A stretch of 64,000 nucleotides of DNA, taken from a bacterium (GTDB lineage: Bacteria > Cyanobacteriota > Sericytochromatia > S15B-MN24 > UBA4093). Positions within the stretch are counted from its first letter, which is position 1, and each line of letters starts with the position of its first letter. The notes beneath the pieces are model-generated. The model searched no databases. It was not told where the DNA came from and worked only from the letters and a program-made list of their open reading frames with translations. The position numbers were made by a program, and so were the translations under genes. The stretch is taken from assembly GCA_017744355.1 (NCBI GenBank), contig JAGIBK010000004.1, positions 186,001 to 250,000 on the forward strand. The letters are read 5' to 3'. Shown piece by piece: positions 44,660 through 53,031 of the stretch.

Positions 44660-45703
44660 CTAGCGCTTCCCGTACTCGTTCTCCGGCATGGAGGCCGGGT
44701 TATTCACGATGGTCGGGGTCAGCAAGAAGACCAGCTCGGTGTGGTTCTTGCGGCTCTCGCGATACTTGAAGGCCTCACCGAGGAAGGGAATGCTCGAGAG
44801 GATGGGCACGCCCGTGACCGTCTCCTCGTCCTCATCCGACAGGAGGCCCGAGACGACGATGCTCTCGCCACTCTTGAGCTGCATGAAGGTCTCGGTCCAG
44901 CGGGTCGCGACGGCGGGCACCGAGATGTTGGGCAGCTTGATCGCGTTGGCCTGGTCGATGCGCGAGACCTCAGGGCGCACCTTGAGCACCATGGTGTCGG
45001 CCCCTTCGACGCGCGGGGTCACGTCCAGCTTGACGCCGAAGGGCTTCCACTCGATCGAGGAGCTGTTGTTGAGGATCAAGGGGATGGGGATCTCGCCCCC
45101 CGAGAGGAACTTGGCGCTCTCGCCGCTCATGGTGAGCAGGGTGGGCTGCGCGAGGAGCTTGGCCTTGCGGTTCTGCACCATCATGTTGAGCTGGGCTTCG
45201 AGCAGCGACGAGCGCATGGGCAGCCCGACCCGGAAAGGCGAGTTGGGGGGCGCCTCGGTCCAGGAGACCGCGTCGCTCCAGTCCACGCCGGTCTTGCCCG
45301 ACTCGGAGCGGCTGACTTCCAGCACCTTGACCCGCACCGCCACCATCTCGGGCCGGCGGTAGGTCAGGACCTCGATGTTGTAGTTGCGCACCGCCCCCTG
45401 GATCATGCGGCCATCCGGGCCCTTGTAGGGCAGGGGCCAGACCAGGAAGTTGGTGAAGCCCGGCTTCTTGGCGCTGATGAGCAGGTCCTTGCTCTGGCCA
45501 CCGAGTGGCTGAACGCCCAGCACCTCGCCGTCGCCGATCGCCACGCGCTCGACCCCTTCGGGGACGGTGTAGACGATGGTCTGGCCCATGCGGATCACGA
45601 TGTCAGGAGCGATCGCAAGCGCCGGCGAGGCAGCACCCGCGACGATCAGCATCATCGCCAGCACCCCTGACAGCAGCTTTCCCTTGACCCAAGCGCGCAA
45701 CAC
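44660..45703 (-). CDS. rcpA: Tad pilus secretin (RcpA/CpaC)
   Basis: 347 residues with a signal peptide (cleavage near ALAI). N-terminal pilus/secretin domain (QTIVYTVPEGVERVAIGDGE), then the secretin core: LLAQPTLLTMSGESAKFLSG, GVKLDVTPRVEG and the C-terminal VSGLLSDEDEETVTGVPILS with SSIPFLGEAF. Forms the outer-membrane channel for the Flp pilus. It is shorter than many CpaC proteins, mostly by lacking extra N-terminal periplasmic modules. The fused ATPase gene starts 3 bases later. Confidence 0.92.
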   Translation of the reverse strand: MLRAWVKGKLLSGVLAMMLIVAGAASPALAIAPDIVIRMGQTIVYTVPEGVERVAIGDGEVLGVQPLGGQSKDLLISAKKPGFTNFLVWPLPYKGPDGRMIQGAVRNYNIEVLTYRRPEMVAVRVKVLEVSRSESGKTGVDWSDAVSWTEAPPNSPFRVGLPMRSSLLEAQLNMMVQNRKAKLLAQPTLLTMSGESAKFLSGGEIPIPLILNNSSSIEWKPFGVKLDVTPRVEGADTMVLKVRPEVSRIDQANAIKLPNISVPAVATRWTETFMQLKSGESIVVSGLLSDEDEETVTGVPILSSIPFLGEAFKYRESRKNHTELVFLLTPTIVNNPASMPENEYGKR

Positions 45704-45721
45704 GGCGGAACTCCTTCTTGT

Positions 45722-46819
45722 CTACTTCTTCTGGATCAGCGTCGTACCGCTGTAGATCTCGAGCTGCTGGCGCTTGGGCTCGGCGGGGCGGGCCGTGGCG
45801 ACCGGACGGGGACGCGGCGGCGCGGGCTCGCGGACGACGACCGGGCGCGGCGCCACCTTCACCGGCACTGGGCGGGGCGCCTGGACCACCGGCACCTTGC
45901 CGAGCACGTAGCGCACCAGCTCGCTCTCGGCGATCTCGGGCGGCGTGACCGAAGTGTCGCCCTGCTCGCGCAGCGAGAGGCTCAGGTTGCCCTGCTGCTT
46001 GAGGGCGGTCAAGAGCGCCACCTTGGTGGAGGGCACCGCGAGGGTCAAGAGGTCGCCGTAAGCGGAGCTCGCCTCCTCTTCGGAGGCTGCGATCGCATTG
46101 GAGAAGCGGTTGCCCACCGACATCACCCGCACGCGCTGGGCGACCTTGGTCGAGAGGAAGCCCGTCGGCGTCTGGATGGTCGCCGTCAGGTCCACGTAGT
46201 CGTCGGGCTTGACCAGGGCGATGTCGTTGGCCCCATCGGGCACGAACAGGAAACCGCGCTCGTTGGCCTTCAGCTTGGGCGCCACGCCGGTCGCGGCCGA
46301 CGGCACACCGACGCGCTTCTTGTGGAGGATCTCGCCCTTCACGACCGGCGCGAGGGTGATCTTGCCCTCGAAGTCCTTCTCCTCGACGATGGCGCCCTCG
46401 GGCAAGAGCTTCTTGGGGAACTTCACGGTCGTGACGACCGACGAGTCGAGCTGCTTGCGGGCGGGCAGGTCCTCGGAGGGAACGTAGACCTCGACCAGCT
46501 TGCCGCCGTCCATGATGCCGTCCGAAAGGTCCGAGAGGTAGGTGACGGCGATCAGGCCCGCCAGGGCCGCGATGCCGAGGGCGGCGAAGAGGAGCTTGCG
46601 GTTGACGTCCAGCCCGTCGAGCAACGAGGGCTTGGGGGCGGCCTTCGCCTTGGAGCGGCCCTTGGCCTTGGCGCCGACCCGGGCAGCGGTCCCCGAGCGG
46701 GCCTTCGCCTTGGCGACCAGGTGCTTGGTGACGGCCTTCTTCGCGACGCGCGACTGCCGGAGGCCCTCTTCGGGCGGCTCCGGAGGTTGCTCGCGCAGCT
46801 TATCGCGCAGGTTTGCCAT
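45722..46819 (-). CDS. cpaB: Tad pilus assembly protein CpaB/RcpC
   Basis: 365 residues. An unusually long basic cytoplasmic N-terminus (~1-70, Lys/Arg/Ala-rich) precedes one TM (~76-96) and an SAF-like domain (~110-180; VPSEDLPARKQLDSSVVTTV, GEILHKKRVG), then the RcpC domain (NERGFLFVPDGANDIALVKP). The C-terminus is Pro/Arg-rich. CpaB is a periplasmic partner of the secretin. The start overlaps the upstream small gene by 20 bases. Confidence 0.9.
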   Translation of the reverse strand: MANLRDKLREQPPEPPEEGLRQSRVAKKAVTKHLVAKAKARSGTAARVGAKAKGRSKAKAAPKPSLLDGLDVNRKLLFAALGIAALAGLIAVTYLSDLSDGIMDGGKLVEVYVPSEDLPARKQLDSSVVTTVKFPKKLLPEGAIVEEKDFEGKITLAPVVKGEILHKKRVGVPSAATGVAPKLKANERGFLFVPDGANDIALVKPDDYVDLTATIQTPTGFLSTKVAQRVRVMSVGNRFSNAIAASEEEASSAYGDLLTLAVPSTKVALLTALKQQGNLSLSLREQGDTSVTPPEIAESELVRYVLGKVPVVQAPRPVPVKVAPRPVVVREPAPPRPRPVATARPAEPKRQQLEIYSGTTLIQKK

Positions 46820-47219
46820 GCTCCAACTCCTGTTGCCTGCGGCTCGGTTCGGCTCCGAGCCAGATCGTCGAGACGGGCTTTGCGCCCGGCCTGGACGCCA
46901 CGACGACCCTCAGGCGCGCGTCGCCCTTCTCGTAGAGCAAGAGCGCGAGCGGAACCTTGTCGAGATCCCGGTTCAGGAGGTCGTCGTCGATGGCCGATCG
47001 CCAGCCCTTGCGGGGAAGCTCCTTGCGGTAGAAGGCCACGACCGACCGGAGGTCCGCCTCGACGGTCACGATCGCTTGGTCACCCTTGGAGAGCCTGGTG
47101 GGATGCGGCTTGGCGCCAGGATACAAGGGTATCTTACCCCGCGCTAGCTCCTCTGTCACAGAAGCGAAGGCCGGGAGCTGCACCCCGAGTGTCAGGATGA
47201 GAGCGGCAAGAAGCCTCAC
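46800..47219 (-). CDS. Small secreted protein within the tad operon
   Basis: 139 residues from a GTG at 47219 overlapping the upstream stop by 4 bases (GTGA). Signal peptide ~1-19 (PAFAS). The pattern YPGAKPHPTRLSKGDQAIVT, then VVAFYRKELPRKGWRSAIDD is typical of periplasmic or lipoprotein-type small domains that contain Y-P-G-A and F-Y-x-x-x-L motifs. Role in Tad secretion is inferred only from position. Confidence 0.75.
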   Translation of the reverse strand: MRLLAALILTLGVQLPAFASVTEELARGKIPLYPGAKPHPTRLSKGDQAIVTVEADLRSVVAFYRKELPRKGWRSAIDDDLLNRDLDKVPLALLLYEKGDARLRVVVASRPGAKPVSTIWLGAEPSRRQQELEHGKPAR

Positions 47220-47893
47220 GGCGCCAGCGGCTCCTCGAGGATGTCCTTGATCCAGGGGTTCAGGTCCACCAGGCCGACCTTGGCGCCGACGGGCATCCGC
47301 ACGGGCAGCTCGCTCGGCATGTAGGCCTCGGCCCGCACGCCCATCCCGTCCCAGATCTTGCCGGTCTTGCCCGTGACGAGGCGCGCACCCTCGTTGGCGC
47401 CGGTGCCGACCGACTCGAACCAGCCCGCCTTGGAGGTGATGCGCTGGCCGTACATGACAAAGCCAATGCCGAACTTGCCGGTGGGGTCCTTGGCGACGTA
47501 GGCCCGAGCGTAGCTGCCGAGCGGAACGGGCTCCTTGAGAGCCTTGCGCGGGGAAACGCTCTCGTAGCGCCAGGTGGGCGGGGCCGCGTTCACCGTGCGG
47601 GCACTACCCAGTACCTTCTTGGCATAGGTAGCGCGCTCGTTGCCGTTGGCCGCTTCCTTGAGGACGCTGACCCCCATGAGCTTGTCGTTGACGCCGCCGG
47701 CCATGGCGTTGATCGAGGCCTCGCGGGCGGCGAAGCGGCTCGCGATGAGCACGTTCTGGCGCTCGTAGATCCCGAAGCCGATAAAGGCGACGGCGAGCAG
47801 CATGAAGACGAGCAAGGGCAGCAGCAGCCCCGCCTCGACCATCGCTTGCCCCTTCTGGGGGCTAGTGCTCCGAGACAATGCCGCCTCCCGCAT
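47216..47893 (-). CDS. TadE-like minor pseudopilin
   Basis: 225 residues. Short leader ending QKG followed by QAMVEAGLLLPLLVFMLLAV, the TadE-type prepilin site and TM. Residues 50-220 are periplasmic with no cysteines. The gene overlaps the upstream TadG-like gene by 32 bases. Probably cleaved by the TadV-type peptidase encoded at 49730. Confidence 0.85.
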   Translation of the reverse strand: MREAALSRSTSPQKGQAMVEAGLLLPLLVFMLLAVAFIGFGIYERQNVLIASRFAAREASINAMAGGVNDKLMGVSVLKEAANGNERATYAKKVLGSARTVNAAPPTWRYESVSPRKALKEPVPLGSYARAYVAKDPTGKFGIGFVMYGQRITSKAGWFESVGTGANEGARLVTGKTGKIWDGMGVRAEAYMPSELPVRMPVGAKVGLVDLNPWIKDILEEPLAP

Positions 47894-48752
47894 TCGAGCC
47901 GCCGAAGCTGCCGTTGTGCTTCTGCCCCGTCCTCACCAGGCGCGGCGAGTACCACCTCAGCCCGAAGGCCCCGATCTTGAGGGCCTGCCCCTTGGCCGCC
48001 GGGTCCTTCGAAATCTCCTCGCTGGAGACGTAGCCCGCCGAGGCCCAGGCGGCCACGTCCACCGCGGTCTCGCCGGTATTGACGCCGAAGAGCGACCAGT
48101 TGGAGCCCTGGTACTTGGGAACGACCTCGACGAAGCTCTTACCCGCGCCCTTCTGCTTGCCCAGGCCCTCGACGGGGTAGTTGACCGCGCCGATGAACTG
48201 CTGCTGGGTCGTGTTTTCGCGCAGGGCCTGCTGGTCGTCGAAGGCCCGGATGTTCTGGGCGTCGACCGCAGCCCCAGTGCTCAGGTGGTCGTTCATGCCC
48301 TGGATGTTGGCGACGTAGGCCATACGGGCCGCGTCGGCCACGATCTCGGGACCAGCCTGATCGATCCAGGCGTTGTAATCCACGAGCCCTTGCTGGAGCT
48401 TCTCGATCCGCTTGACGTAGGCCCTGGCGCGACTGAGGCGACGCTCGAACTCGGCTTGATTGTTGAGATTCCCCAGGGCATGCAGCAGCTCGACCCGCGC
48501 GCGCAGCCCCTGCTCGGTCATGGCGAGGTAAGCGAGCTCGCGGGTGTGGTGGACGCTGACCTTGACCGAGACGGCCGCGAGCGCCGCCGCATCAGCCCCG
48601 TTCTGGGCCTGGATCTTGGCCGTGGTGAGGCGCCCCATGTCGAAGAGCGCGAACAGCACCGTCACGAGCACCGCCAGGACCAGGGCGACGTAGATAAGCG
48701 CCTGACCGTCCTCTTCTTGGGCAATGCGGCGAATCGAGCACGGGCGGCGCAT
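47862..48752 (-). CDS. TadG-like protein (Flp pilus-associated)
   Basis: 296 residues from the ATG at 48752, with GGAGG 9 bases ahead; the neighbouring GTG at 48755 is less well placed. EEDGQALIYVALVLAVLVTV is the N-terminal TadG/TadE-type hydrophobic segment, followed by DMGRLTTAKIQAQNGADAAA as in TadG N-terminal domains. The periplasmic part is helical then strand-like. The usual TadG von Willebrand domain is absent. Start overlaps the previous stop (TGATG). Confidence 0.83.
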   Translation of the reverse strand: MRRPCSIRRIAQEEDGQALIYVALVLAVLVTVLFALFDMGRLTTAKIQAQNGADAAALAAVSVKVSVHHTRELAYLAMTEQGLRARVELLHALGNLNNQAEFERRLSRARAYVKRIEKLQQGLVDYNAWIDQAGPEIVADAARMAYVANIQGMNDHLSTGAAVDAQNIRAFDDQQALRENTTQQQFIGAVNYPVEGLGKQKGAGKSFVEVVPKYQGSNWSLFGVNTGETAVDVAAWASAGYVSSEEISKDPAAKGQALKIGAFGLRWYSPRLVRTGQKHNGSFGGSNAGGGIVSEH

Positions 48753-49726
48753 CACTTCCGGCCTCCGGTCACGCCGAAGACCTGGGAGTCGACGGCATCC
48801 AGGCCCACGAGGGTCTTGTCCGCAGCGTCGGCGAGCTGTCTGACGCCAAACAGGACAAGCTCCAGGCTGGCCTTCGTCGTCGGGTCGAGGAGGGACGACG
48901 CCTCCTGAAGCCCTCTCAGCGCATCGGGAGCGAGTCGCAGGCTCTCCTTCAGGTGGGCGGACTGCATGGTGAAATCCGTCTTGAGGGTCTCGTTGTCCGA
49001 CGAGGCGTAGACCGCGGCCTTCGAGCGACCCGGCGTGTAGATCGCTCCGCCCGGATTGGGCCCCACCGACTGGAGGGGGCTAAAGGTGAAGACCCCCACC
49101 AGGCCCGCCACCTTGTCCCCGAGGCCGAATGGCGCAAGCTTGTCCTGAAGGGTCCTGGTGATCGGGGTGGTCAGGTTGCTGATGCCGTTGATCGGCCCCA
49201 AGTCCGCCTGGTACTCGACGATCTGATTGGTGGTCTCCTGGGCCGCGGATCGAGCCCCCTTGCCCCTCACGTACTCGCGGTTGATGGCGATCGTCCCGCC
49301 CATCTGGCCGACCTTGGGCGGATTGGCGCTACCGAGCAAGCGTGAGAAGGCGGCGACTCCGTCGTTCCACTCTCGATTGTCCTTGAAGGCGCTCAGCTTG
49401 AGCAGGCGCTCGTTCTCCTCAGCCTTGACCGAGAGCTTGCCGTCACTGCCATCGGTGATCGCCACGATCCAGGGCTGCTCAGACTCCTCGCCATAGGCGC
49501 GCAGTACCTCCTTGGCAGGAGACTCGAAAGAGGTGCCGTCACGGCCGCCGACCGTGGCCGCGCGGGCCGCCAGGAAGCTCGCCCCCGTCAGGGTGATCTG
49601 GCGCTGCAAGAAGATACCGAGCTGGATGGTACCGAAGGTGAGCACGAGCAGGATCGGCAGCACGATGGCGAACTCGACCAGGCTCTGGCCGGATTCGTCC
49701 CTGAGCGCGCGATCCCGAAGCTCCAT
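48752..49726 (-). CDS. TadE-like protein with long periplasmic domain
   Basis: 324 residues. RDESGQSLVEFAIVLPILLV gives the TadE prepilin-like site and TM. The ~290-residue periplasmic region is far longer than in ordinary TadE. It is Gly/Asn-rich in the middle and helical at the end. It follows the prepilin peptidase gene by 3 bases, so it should be processed early in assembly. Might form a tip complex with the other two TadE/G-like products. Confidence 0.83.
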   Translation of the reverse strand: MELRDRALRDESGQSLVEFAIVLPILLVLTFGTIQLGIFLQRQITLTGASFLAARAATVGGRDGTSFESPAKEVLRAYGEESEQPWIVAITDGSDGKLSVKAEENERLLKLSAFKDNREWNDGVAAFSRLLGSANPPKVGQMGGTIAINREYVRGKGARSAAQETTNQIVEYQADLGPINGISNLTTPITRTLQDKLAPFGLGDKVAGLVGVFTFSPLQSVGPNPGGAIYTPGRSKAAVYASSDNETLKTDFTMQSAHLKESLRLAPDALRGLQEASSLLDPTTKASLELVLFGVRQLADAADKTLVGLDAVDSQVFGVTGGRK

Positions 49727-49729
49727 GCC

Positions 49730-50254
49730 TTACCTCCCGAAGAACGTCGGCAGGTGCGGGTAGAACAGGGCGACCAGGGTGCCCGCCGCGATCGCGACCC
49801 CGTAAGGGAAGGGCGGCAGCGCGCTGGTCCCGAGCATGGCATCCGGCTTGGCCCCCGGGGTGAAGAGACTCAGCATGAAGAAGTAGATGTTGCGCAGGAC
49901 CTTCTTCAGGGCCCCGTAGCGCAGGGCGAAGAGCAGCGAGATGACCCCTCCCGCGAGCGCCACGTCCACCAGCGCCGTCAGGATGAGGGGGTAGCCGATC
50001 CAGGCGCCGATGGCGACCATCAGCTTGAGATCACCCGCTCCCATCTTGGCGAAGAGGTACAGGAAGAGGAAGACCACCAGGGCGATGCCCGCCCCCGCGA
50101 GGCTCGACAACAACCCCGGCACCCCGCCCATGATCACGCTCAGGATGAGGCCCGCGAAGAAGGCGGGAAAGGTCAGCCAGTTATAGATCCGATGCCAGCG
50201 CCAGTCCGTATAGACGGCCACCAGCAACACCGGAATCAAGCCCCAGGTCCACAC
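49730..50254 (-). CDS. tadV: Type IV prepilin peptidase, TadV/CpaA type
   Basis: 174 residues, about six TMs. The two catalytic aspartates of A24 peptidases are visible: YTDWRWHRIYN near residue 17 and GAGDLKLM near 73. It lacks the methyltransferase domain, as usual for Tad systems. GTG start at 50254; the ATG at 50273 is out of frame. First gene of the ten-gene tad operon. Confidence 0.92.
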   Translation of the reverse strand: MWTWGLIPVLLVAVYTDWRWHRIYNWLTFPAFFAGLILSVIMGGVPGLLSSLAGAGIALVVFLFLYLFAKMGAGDLKLMVAIGAWIGYPLILTALVDVALAGGVISLLFALRYGALKKVLRNIYFFMLSLFTPGAKPDAMLGTSALPPFPYGVAIAAGTLVALFYPHLPTFFGR

Positions 50255-50405
50255 GAACGCGATCGCCCTTCATGCTCGAACGAAAAATCGTCTCAATGCC
50301 ACTACTTGCTTGAATTACCATACCCTGGCCCCCAGATGGTATCACCCGTCCGCAAGAGCGCCTATACTAGACGGTGGCAACCACGCGACCCAAAGGAGAC
50401 CCACG

Positions 50406-51176
50406 GTGAAACGCGCATTCGGTCGGACCCTGAGCCTGCTGCTTTCAGCTGCATCGCTCGCGCTGGCAGCATCGGGCGCCTGGGCCGCGAGCGAAGGGCA
50501 AGGCCTCGTCATCCTGGACAAGGAGGTTGGCGACGTCACCGGCGACGGGATGCCGGACACCGTGCTTCTCAAGGGCAAGAAAGCTGGAGAGCGTTTCCGG
50601 ACGGACCTGACCGTCTTCGTCGAGGACGGTGCCAAGCGCACCATGTACCGTGCGAGCGTCGGCAAAATGAACGCCGGCTACGATCCCGAGCTCGACCTGG
50701 AGGACCTGGACGGCCGCACCGGCCAGGAGATCCTCGTCTCCTTCAACCCCTCGGGCACCAGCGCCGTCGAGATCTACAGCCTCTTCACCTTCGATCGCAA
50801 GCTCAAGCCCGTGATCCCCCAGGAAGCGCTGAACCGCCCCGTCGAGGTCAAGGTGACCTTCAAGCCCAACTTCCAGGTGGTGGTCGAGGCCAAGGGCCTC
50901 TCCAAGGTCTTCGACCGCTCCAAGGAGAAGCAAGAGTACATCTCGTCGGGCCTCTACTGGCCGGACGGCACCCTCAAGCGCCGGATGGACGTGGGCTACG
51001 GCGCCGACGGCATCACGGACCTAGACGTGGTCGGCCGCGATCGCATCAAGACCGTGCAATCCGTTTCGGGCGCCTCGCGCGCCGACAAGATCGCCATCCT
51101 CGAAGCGGAATGGCGCGTCGAGAACGGTCAGCGCAAGTTCCTCAAGGCGAGAATCCTGCCGCGCGAAGAGCATTAA
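50406..51176 (+). CDS. Secreted protein with VCBS/FG-GAP-like calcium motif
   Basis: 256 residues from the GTG at 50406, chosen for AAAGGAG and the immediate signal peptide (cleavage near AWAA). GDVTGDGMPDTVLL matches the D-x-(T/N)-G-D-G-x-x-D calcium-binding loop of FG-GAP/VCBS repeats, and ELDLEDLDGRTGQEILVSFN is a second, weaker copy. The rest is strand-rich. A -10-like TATACT lies at 50366-50371. A strong terminator follows. It is divergent from tadV, but a Tad role is not established. Confidence 0.78.
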   Translation: MKRAFGRTLSLLLSAASLALAASGAWAASEGQGLVILDKEVGDVTGDGMPDTVLLKGKKAGERFRTDLTVFVEDGAKRTMYRASVGKMNAGYDPELDLEDLDGRTGQEILVSFNPSGTSAVEIYSLFTFDRKLKPVIPQEALNRPVEVKVTFKPNFQVVVEAKGLSKVFDRSKEKQEYISSGLYWPDGTLKRRMDVGYGADGITDLDVVGRDRIKTVQSVSGASRADKIAILEAEWRVENGQRKFLKARILPREEH

Positions 51177-51181
51177 AAAAA

Positions 51182-51205
51182 GGCCCTCGCGTCGTTGCGA
51201 GGGCC
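51182..51205. terminator. Intrinsic terminator
   Basis: Stem GGCCCTCGC / GCGAGGGCC with a GTCGTT loop, preceded by a run of A and followed by TTT. It serves the plus-strand gene ending at 51176 and, in reverse with its U-run, the pilin gene ending at 51227. Confidence 0.88.
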
Positions 51206-51226
51206 TTTGCGTTTGGATTTCGGTTT

Positions 51227-51409
51227 TTACTTGATGTTCTTGGACATCGCGTCGACGCTCTTGCCGAGCTTCTCGATCATGCCGTTGATCTTCTCACCGA
51301 GGACCTTGTAGGTGCCGGCGCAAACCAGGGCGACAACGGCGACGATCAGACCGTACTCGACCATCGACTGGCCTTCTTCTTCACGGATGAGCTTGGTGAT
51401 CAGTTCCAT
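51227..51409 (-). CDS. flp: Flp major pilin
   Basis: 60 residues. EEEGQSMVEYGLIVAVVALV carries the Flp prepilin site (cleavage after Gly, then QSMVEYG). A GAGGAGG ribosome site about 7 bases ahead of the ATG is strong, as expected for an abundant subunit. It is transcribed alone from an AT-rich promoter region and ends at an intrinsic terminator, apart from the tad operon. Confidence 0.93.
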   Translation of the reverse strand: MELITKLIREEEGQSMVEYGLIVAVVALVCAGTYKVLGEKINGMIEKLGKSVDAMSKNIK

Positions 51410-51622
51410 TGTTCGTTCCTCCTCTGGCTGCGGGGCGGTAAACTCTTCACACCCTTCTTATCGCCCCACCGGATCCAAACTCGGTAAGATCCAACTCAAG
51501 CTTTGGTTAAGATAAGAATAAACCAACAGACACCTTGTATAAAAACTTCACTTGCTAAAATATATACTAAAGTATAAGACAGAGAATAGACTCCCTTCGT
51601 TCCGCCTGGAGAAAGGCTCCCG
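51410..51622. promoter_or_regulatory. AT-rich divergent promoter of flp and the START-like gene
   Basis: 213 bases; the stretch ~51490-51600 is very AT-rich against a GC-rich background. On plus, TTGCTA and TATAAG are separated by 15 bases near 51553-51579. On minus several TTG-start hexamers exist, but I cannot choose one. It likely drives strong pilin expression on minus. Confidence 0.5.
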
Positions 51623-52231
51623 ATGACCAGCAAGCTCCTTGCCACCTCTCTGACGGCCACGATCGCCGGTACCCTGCTGGTGGCCTCCCCCGTCCGCGCC
51701 GACGATGATGATGCCTTCGGCGCCCTCAGCGAGAAGGAGCAAGCGCGGATCGATCGCGGCGAGATCGTCGTCCAGGTCGAGAAGACAACAAACGCCCTCA
51801 AGCACTTCCGCGCCGTCGGCCAGATCAAGGCCCCCGCCTCCAAGGTCTACGCGGCCTTCACCGACTACGCGCGCTACCCCGAGATCTTCAAGCTCAAGGA
51901 GACCCAGATCCTCAGCCGCAAGGGGAACGTCCTGAACGTGCGCGCGGTCCTGGGGCTGCCCTGGCCCATCGGGGATCGGTGGGTCACCAATGCCACCACC
52001 CTCTCCCCCGAGACCCTCTCTTTCTCCTATCGCCGGGTCGAGGGTACCGTCCTCGAGTACGAAGGCACCATCGAAGTGGTTCCGAAAGGCCCCAAGCTCA
52101 GCCAGGTCTACTACGCGGCCAAGGGCGACCCCGGCATCCCGCTGCTGCCGACCTGGCTGCTCAACCGCTTCCAGGAGAGCCTCCTGCCCGACTCCATCCA
52201 GCGCGTGCGGGACTTCCTCGGCACCAACTAA
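51623..52231 (+). CDS. Exported SRPBCC/START-like protein
   Basis: 202 residues; signal peptide ~1-26 (PVRA). Mature part follows the SRPBCC/polyketide-cyclase-type helix-grip fold: HFRAVGQIKAPASKVYAAFT, DYARYPEIFKLKETQIL, then SFSYRRVEGTVLEYEGTIEV and a C-terminal helix (LLNRFQESLLPDSIQRVRDF). These domains bind hydrophobic ligands; a periplasmic lipid-handling role is possible. Followed by a strong terminator. GGAGAAAGG lies ahead of the ATG. Confidence 0.8.
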   Translation: MTSKLLATSLTATIAGTLLVASPVRADDDDAFGALSEKEQARIDRGEIVVQVEKTTNALKHFRAVGQIKAPASKVYAAFTDYARYPEIFKLKETQILSRKGNVLNVRAVLGLPWPIGDRWVTNATTLSPETLSFSYRRVEGTVLEYEGTIEVVPKGPKLSQVYYAAKGDPGIPLLPTWLLNRFQESLLPDSIQRVRDFLGTN

Positions 52232-52266
52232 AACGAGCGCCCCCGAGAATTCGGGGGCGCTCGTTT
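52231..52266 (+). terminator. Intrinsic terminator
   Basis: Perfect 16-base stem AAACGAGCGCCCCCGA / TCGGGGGCGCTCGTTT with a GAAT loop, directly after the START-like gene. Confidence 0.9.
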
Positions 52267-52280
52267 CTTATCTTCCTTGA

Positions 52281-52323
52281 ACGGAAAAGCCGCAGGCGCT
52301 GGACGGAAAAGCCGTAGGCGTTA
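52281..52323. repeat. Two tandem copies of a ~21-base unit
   Basis: ACGGAAAAGCCG(C/T)AGGCG(C/T)T appears at 52281 and 52303, overlapping the stop codon of the small pilin gene. Role unknown. Confidence 0.6.
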
Positions 52324-52494
52324 GCGGGCCCGCATCAAGCCCTTTGCATGATGGCCGTAGGCGAGGCCGAACGCGCCGCCCAAGAGCTTGATCGAGACGA
52401 TCATCCCGACCGCGAGCGCCCCCGCCACGAGCGCGTACTCGATCATGCCCTGCCCGTGCTCGTCACGCAGTAGACGCGCGGCAATTCCCCGCAT
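52321..52494 (-). CDS. Second Flp/TadE-like pilin, 57 residues
   Basis: A gene of only 57 residues, from the ATG at 52494. RDEHGQGMIEYALVAGALAV contains the Flp cleavage site (after Gly, then Q-G-M-I-E-Y) and pilin TM; the tail is HHAKGLMRAR. Compared with the main Flp it has a longer C-terminal region. The ATG directly follows the TAG of the lipoprotein gene upstream (TAGATG), so it is translated by coupling; its own ribosome site is weak. It belongs to the pilT operon rather than the tad operon. Confidence 0.8.
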   Translation of the reverse strand: MRGIAARLLRDEHGQGMIEYALVAGALAVGMIVSIKLLGGAFGLAYGHHAKGLMRAR

Positions 52495-53010
52495 CTAGAG
52501 CCCAGAGAACACGATCGGCACGTTGATTTTCAGAATGGTGCCAAACTGGGCATCATCCAGGCCGGTAAGCACCACCTGGGCGGTGAGGGTGCCCGGCTTG
52601 TTCGAGGTACCGTAGTCAAGTACCTTCTGATTGACGATCGGTAGCACGGTCTTGCCGGTGCCCTGGGTGAAGGTGCGCTCCTTGGAGGCATCGGACGTGT
52701 AGGGCGTCAGGGAGGCAGGCGCCACCCGGAGGTTCAGGAACACGTCCTTGGCGTCCAGCTCCTTGATTGGGGTGCTCGACGAGTCGAAGTAGGTGATGGC
52801 CGCATGGGTGTAAGTTGCCCCGAGCGAGCCCTGCTCGCCGATCGCCGTCACGGTCGGATTGGTGAACGCGGGCGGGCTGCTGCCGTTGAACACCACCCCG
52901 ACGGTGCCCGGCTCGACACTCTGCACCGAGATCTGGGCGGGCACGTTGGTGTACCAACCGCACCCCGCAAGGCCAAGGACCAGCGCCACCGCTCCAATTC
53001 GCTTCAACAT
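52495..53010 (-). CDS. Lipoprotein of the pilT/flp operon
   Basis: 171 residues, lipobox LAGC (~Cys17) and AGGAAAC ahead of the ATG. The mature part is strand-rich (QISVQSVEPGTVGVVFNGSS; TLTAQVVLTGLDDAQFGTIL), resembling an immunoglobulin-like sandwich. It is followed without a gap by the small pilin, suggesting a pilotin-like or pilus-stabilising role, inferred from position only. Confidence 0.78.
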   Translation of the reverse strand: MLKRIGAVALVLGLAGCGWYTNVPAQISVQSVEPGTVGVVFNGSSPPAFTNPTVTAIGEQGSLGATYTHAAITYFDSSSTPIKELDAKDVFLNLRVAPASLTPYTSDASKERTFTQGTGKTVLPIVNQKVLDYGTSNKPGTLTAQVVLTGLDDAQFGTILKINVPIVFSGL

Positions 53011-53031
53011 AGTTTCCTGCTTCGGTTACAT

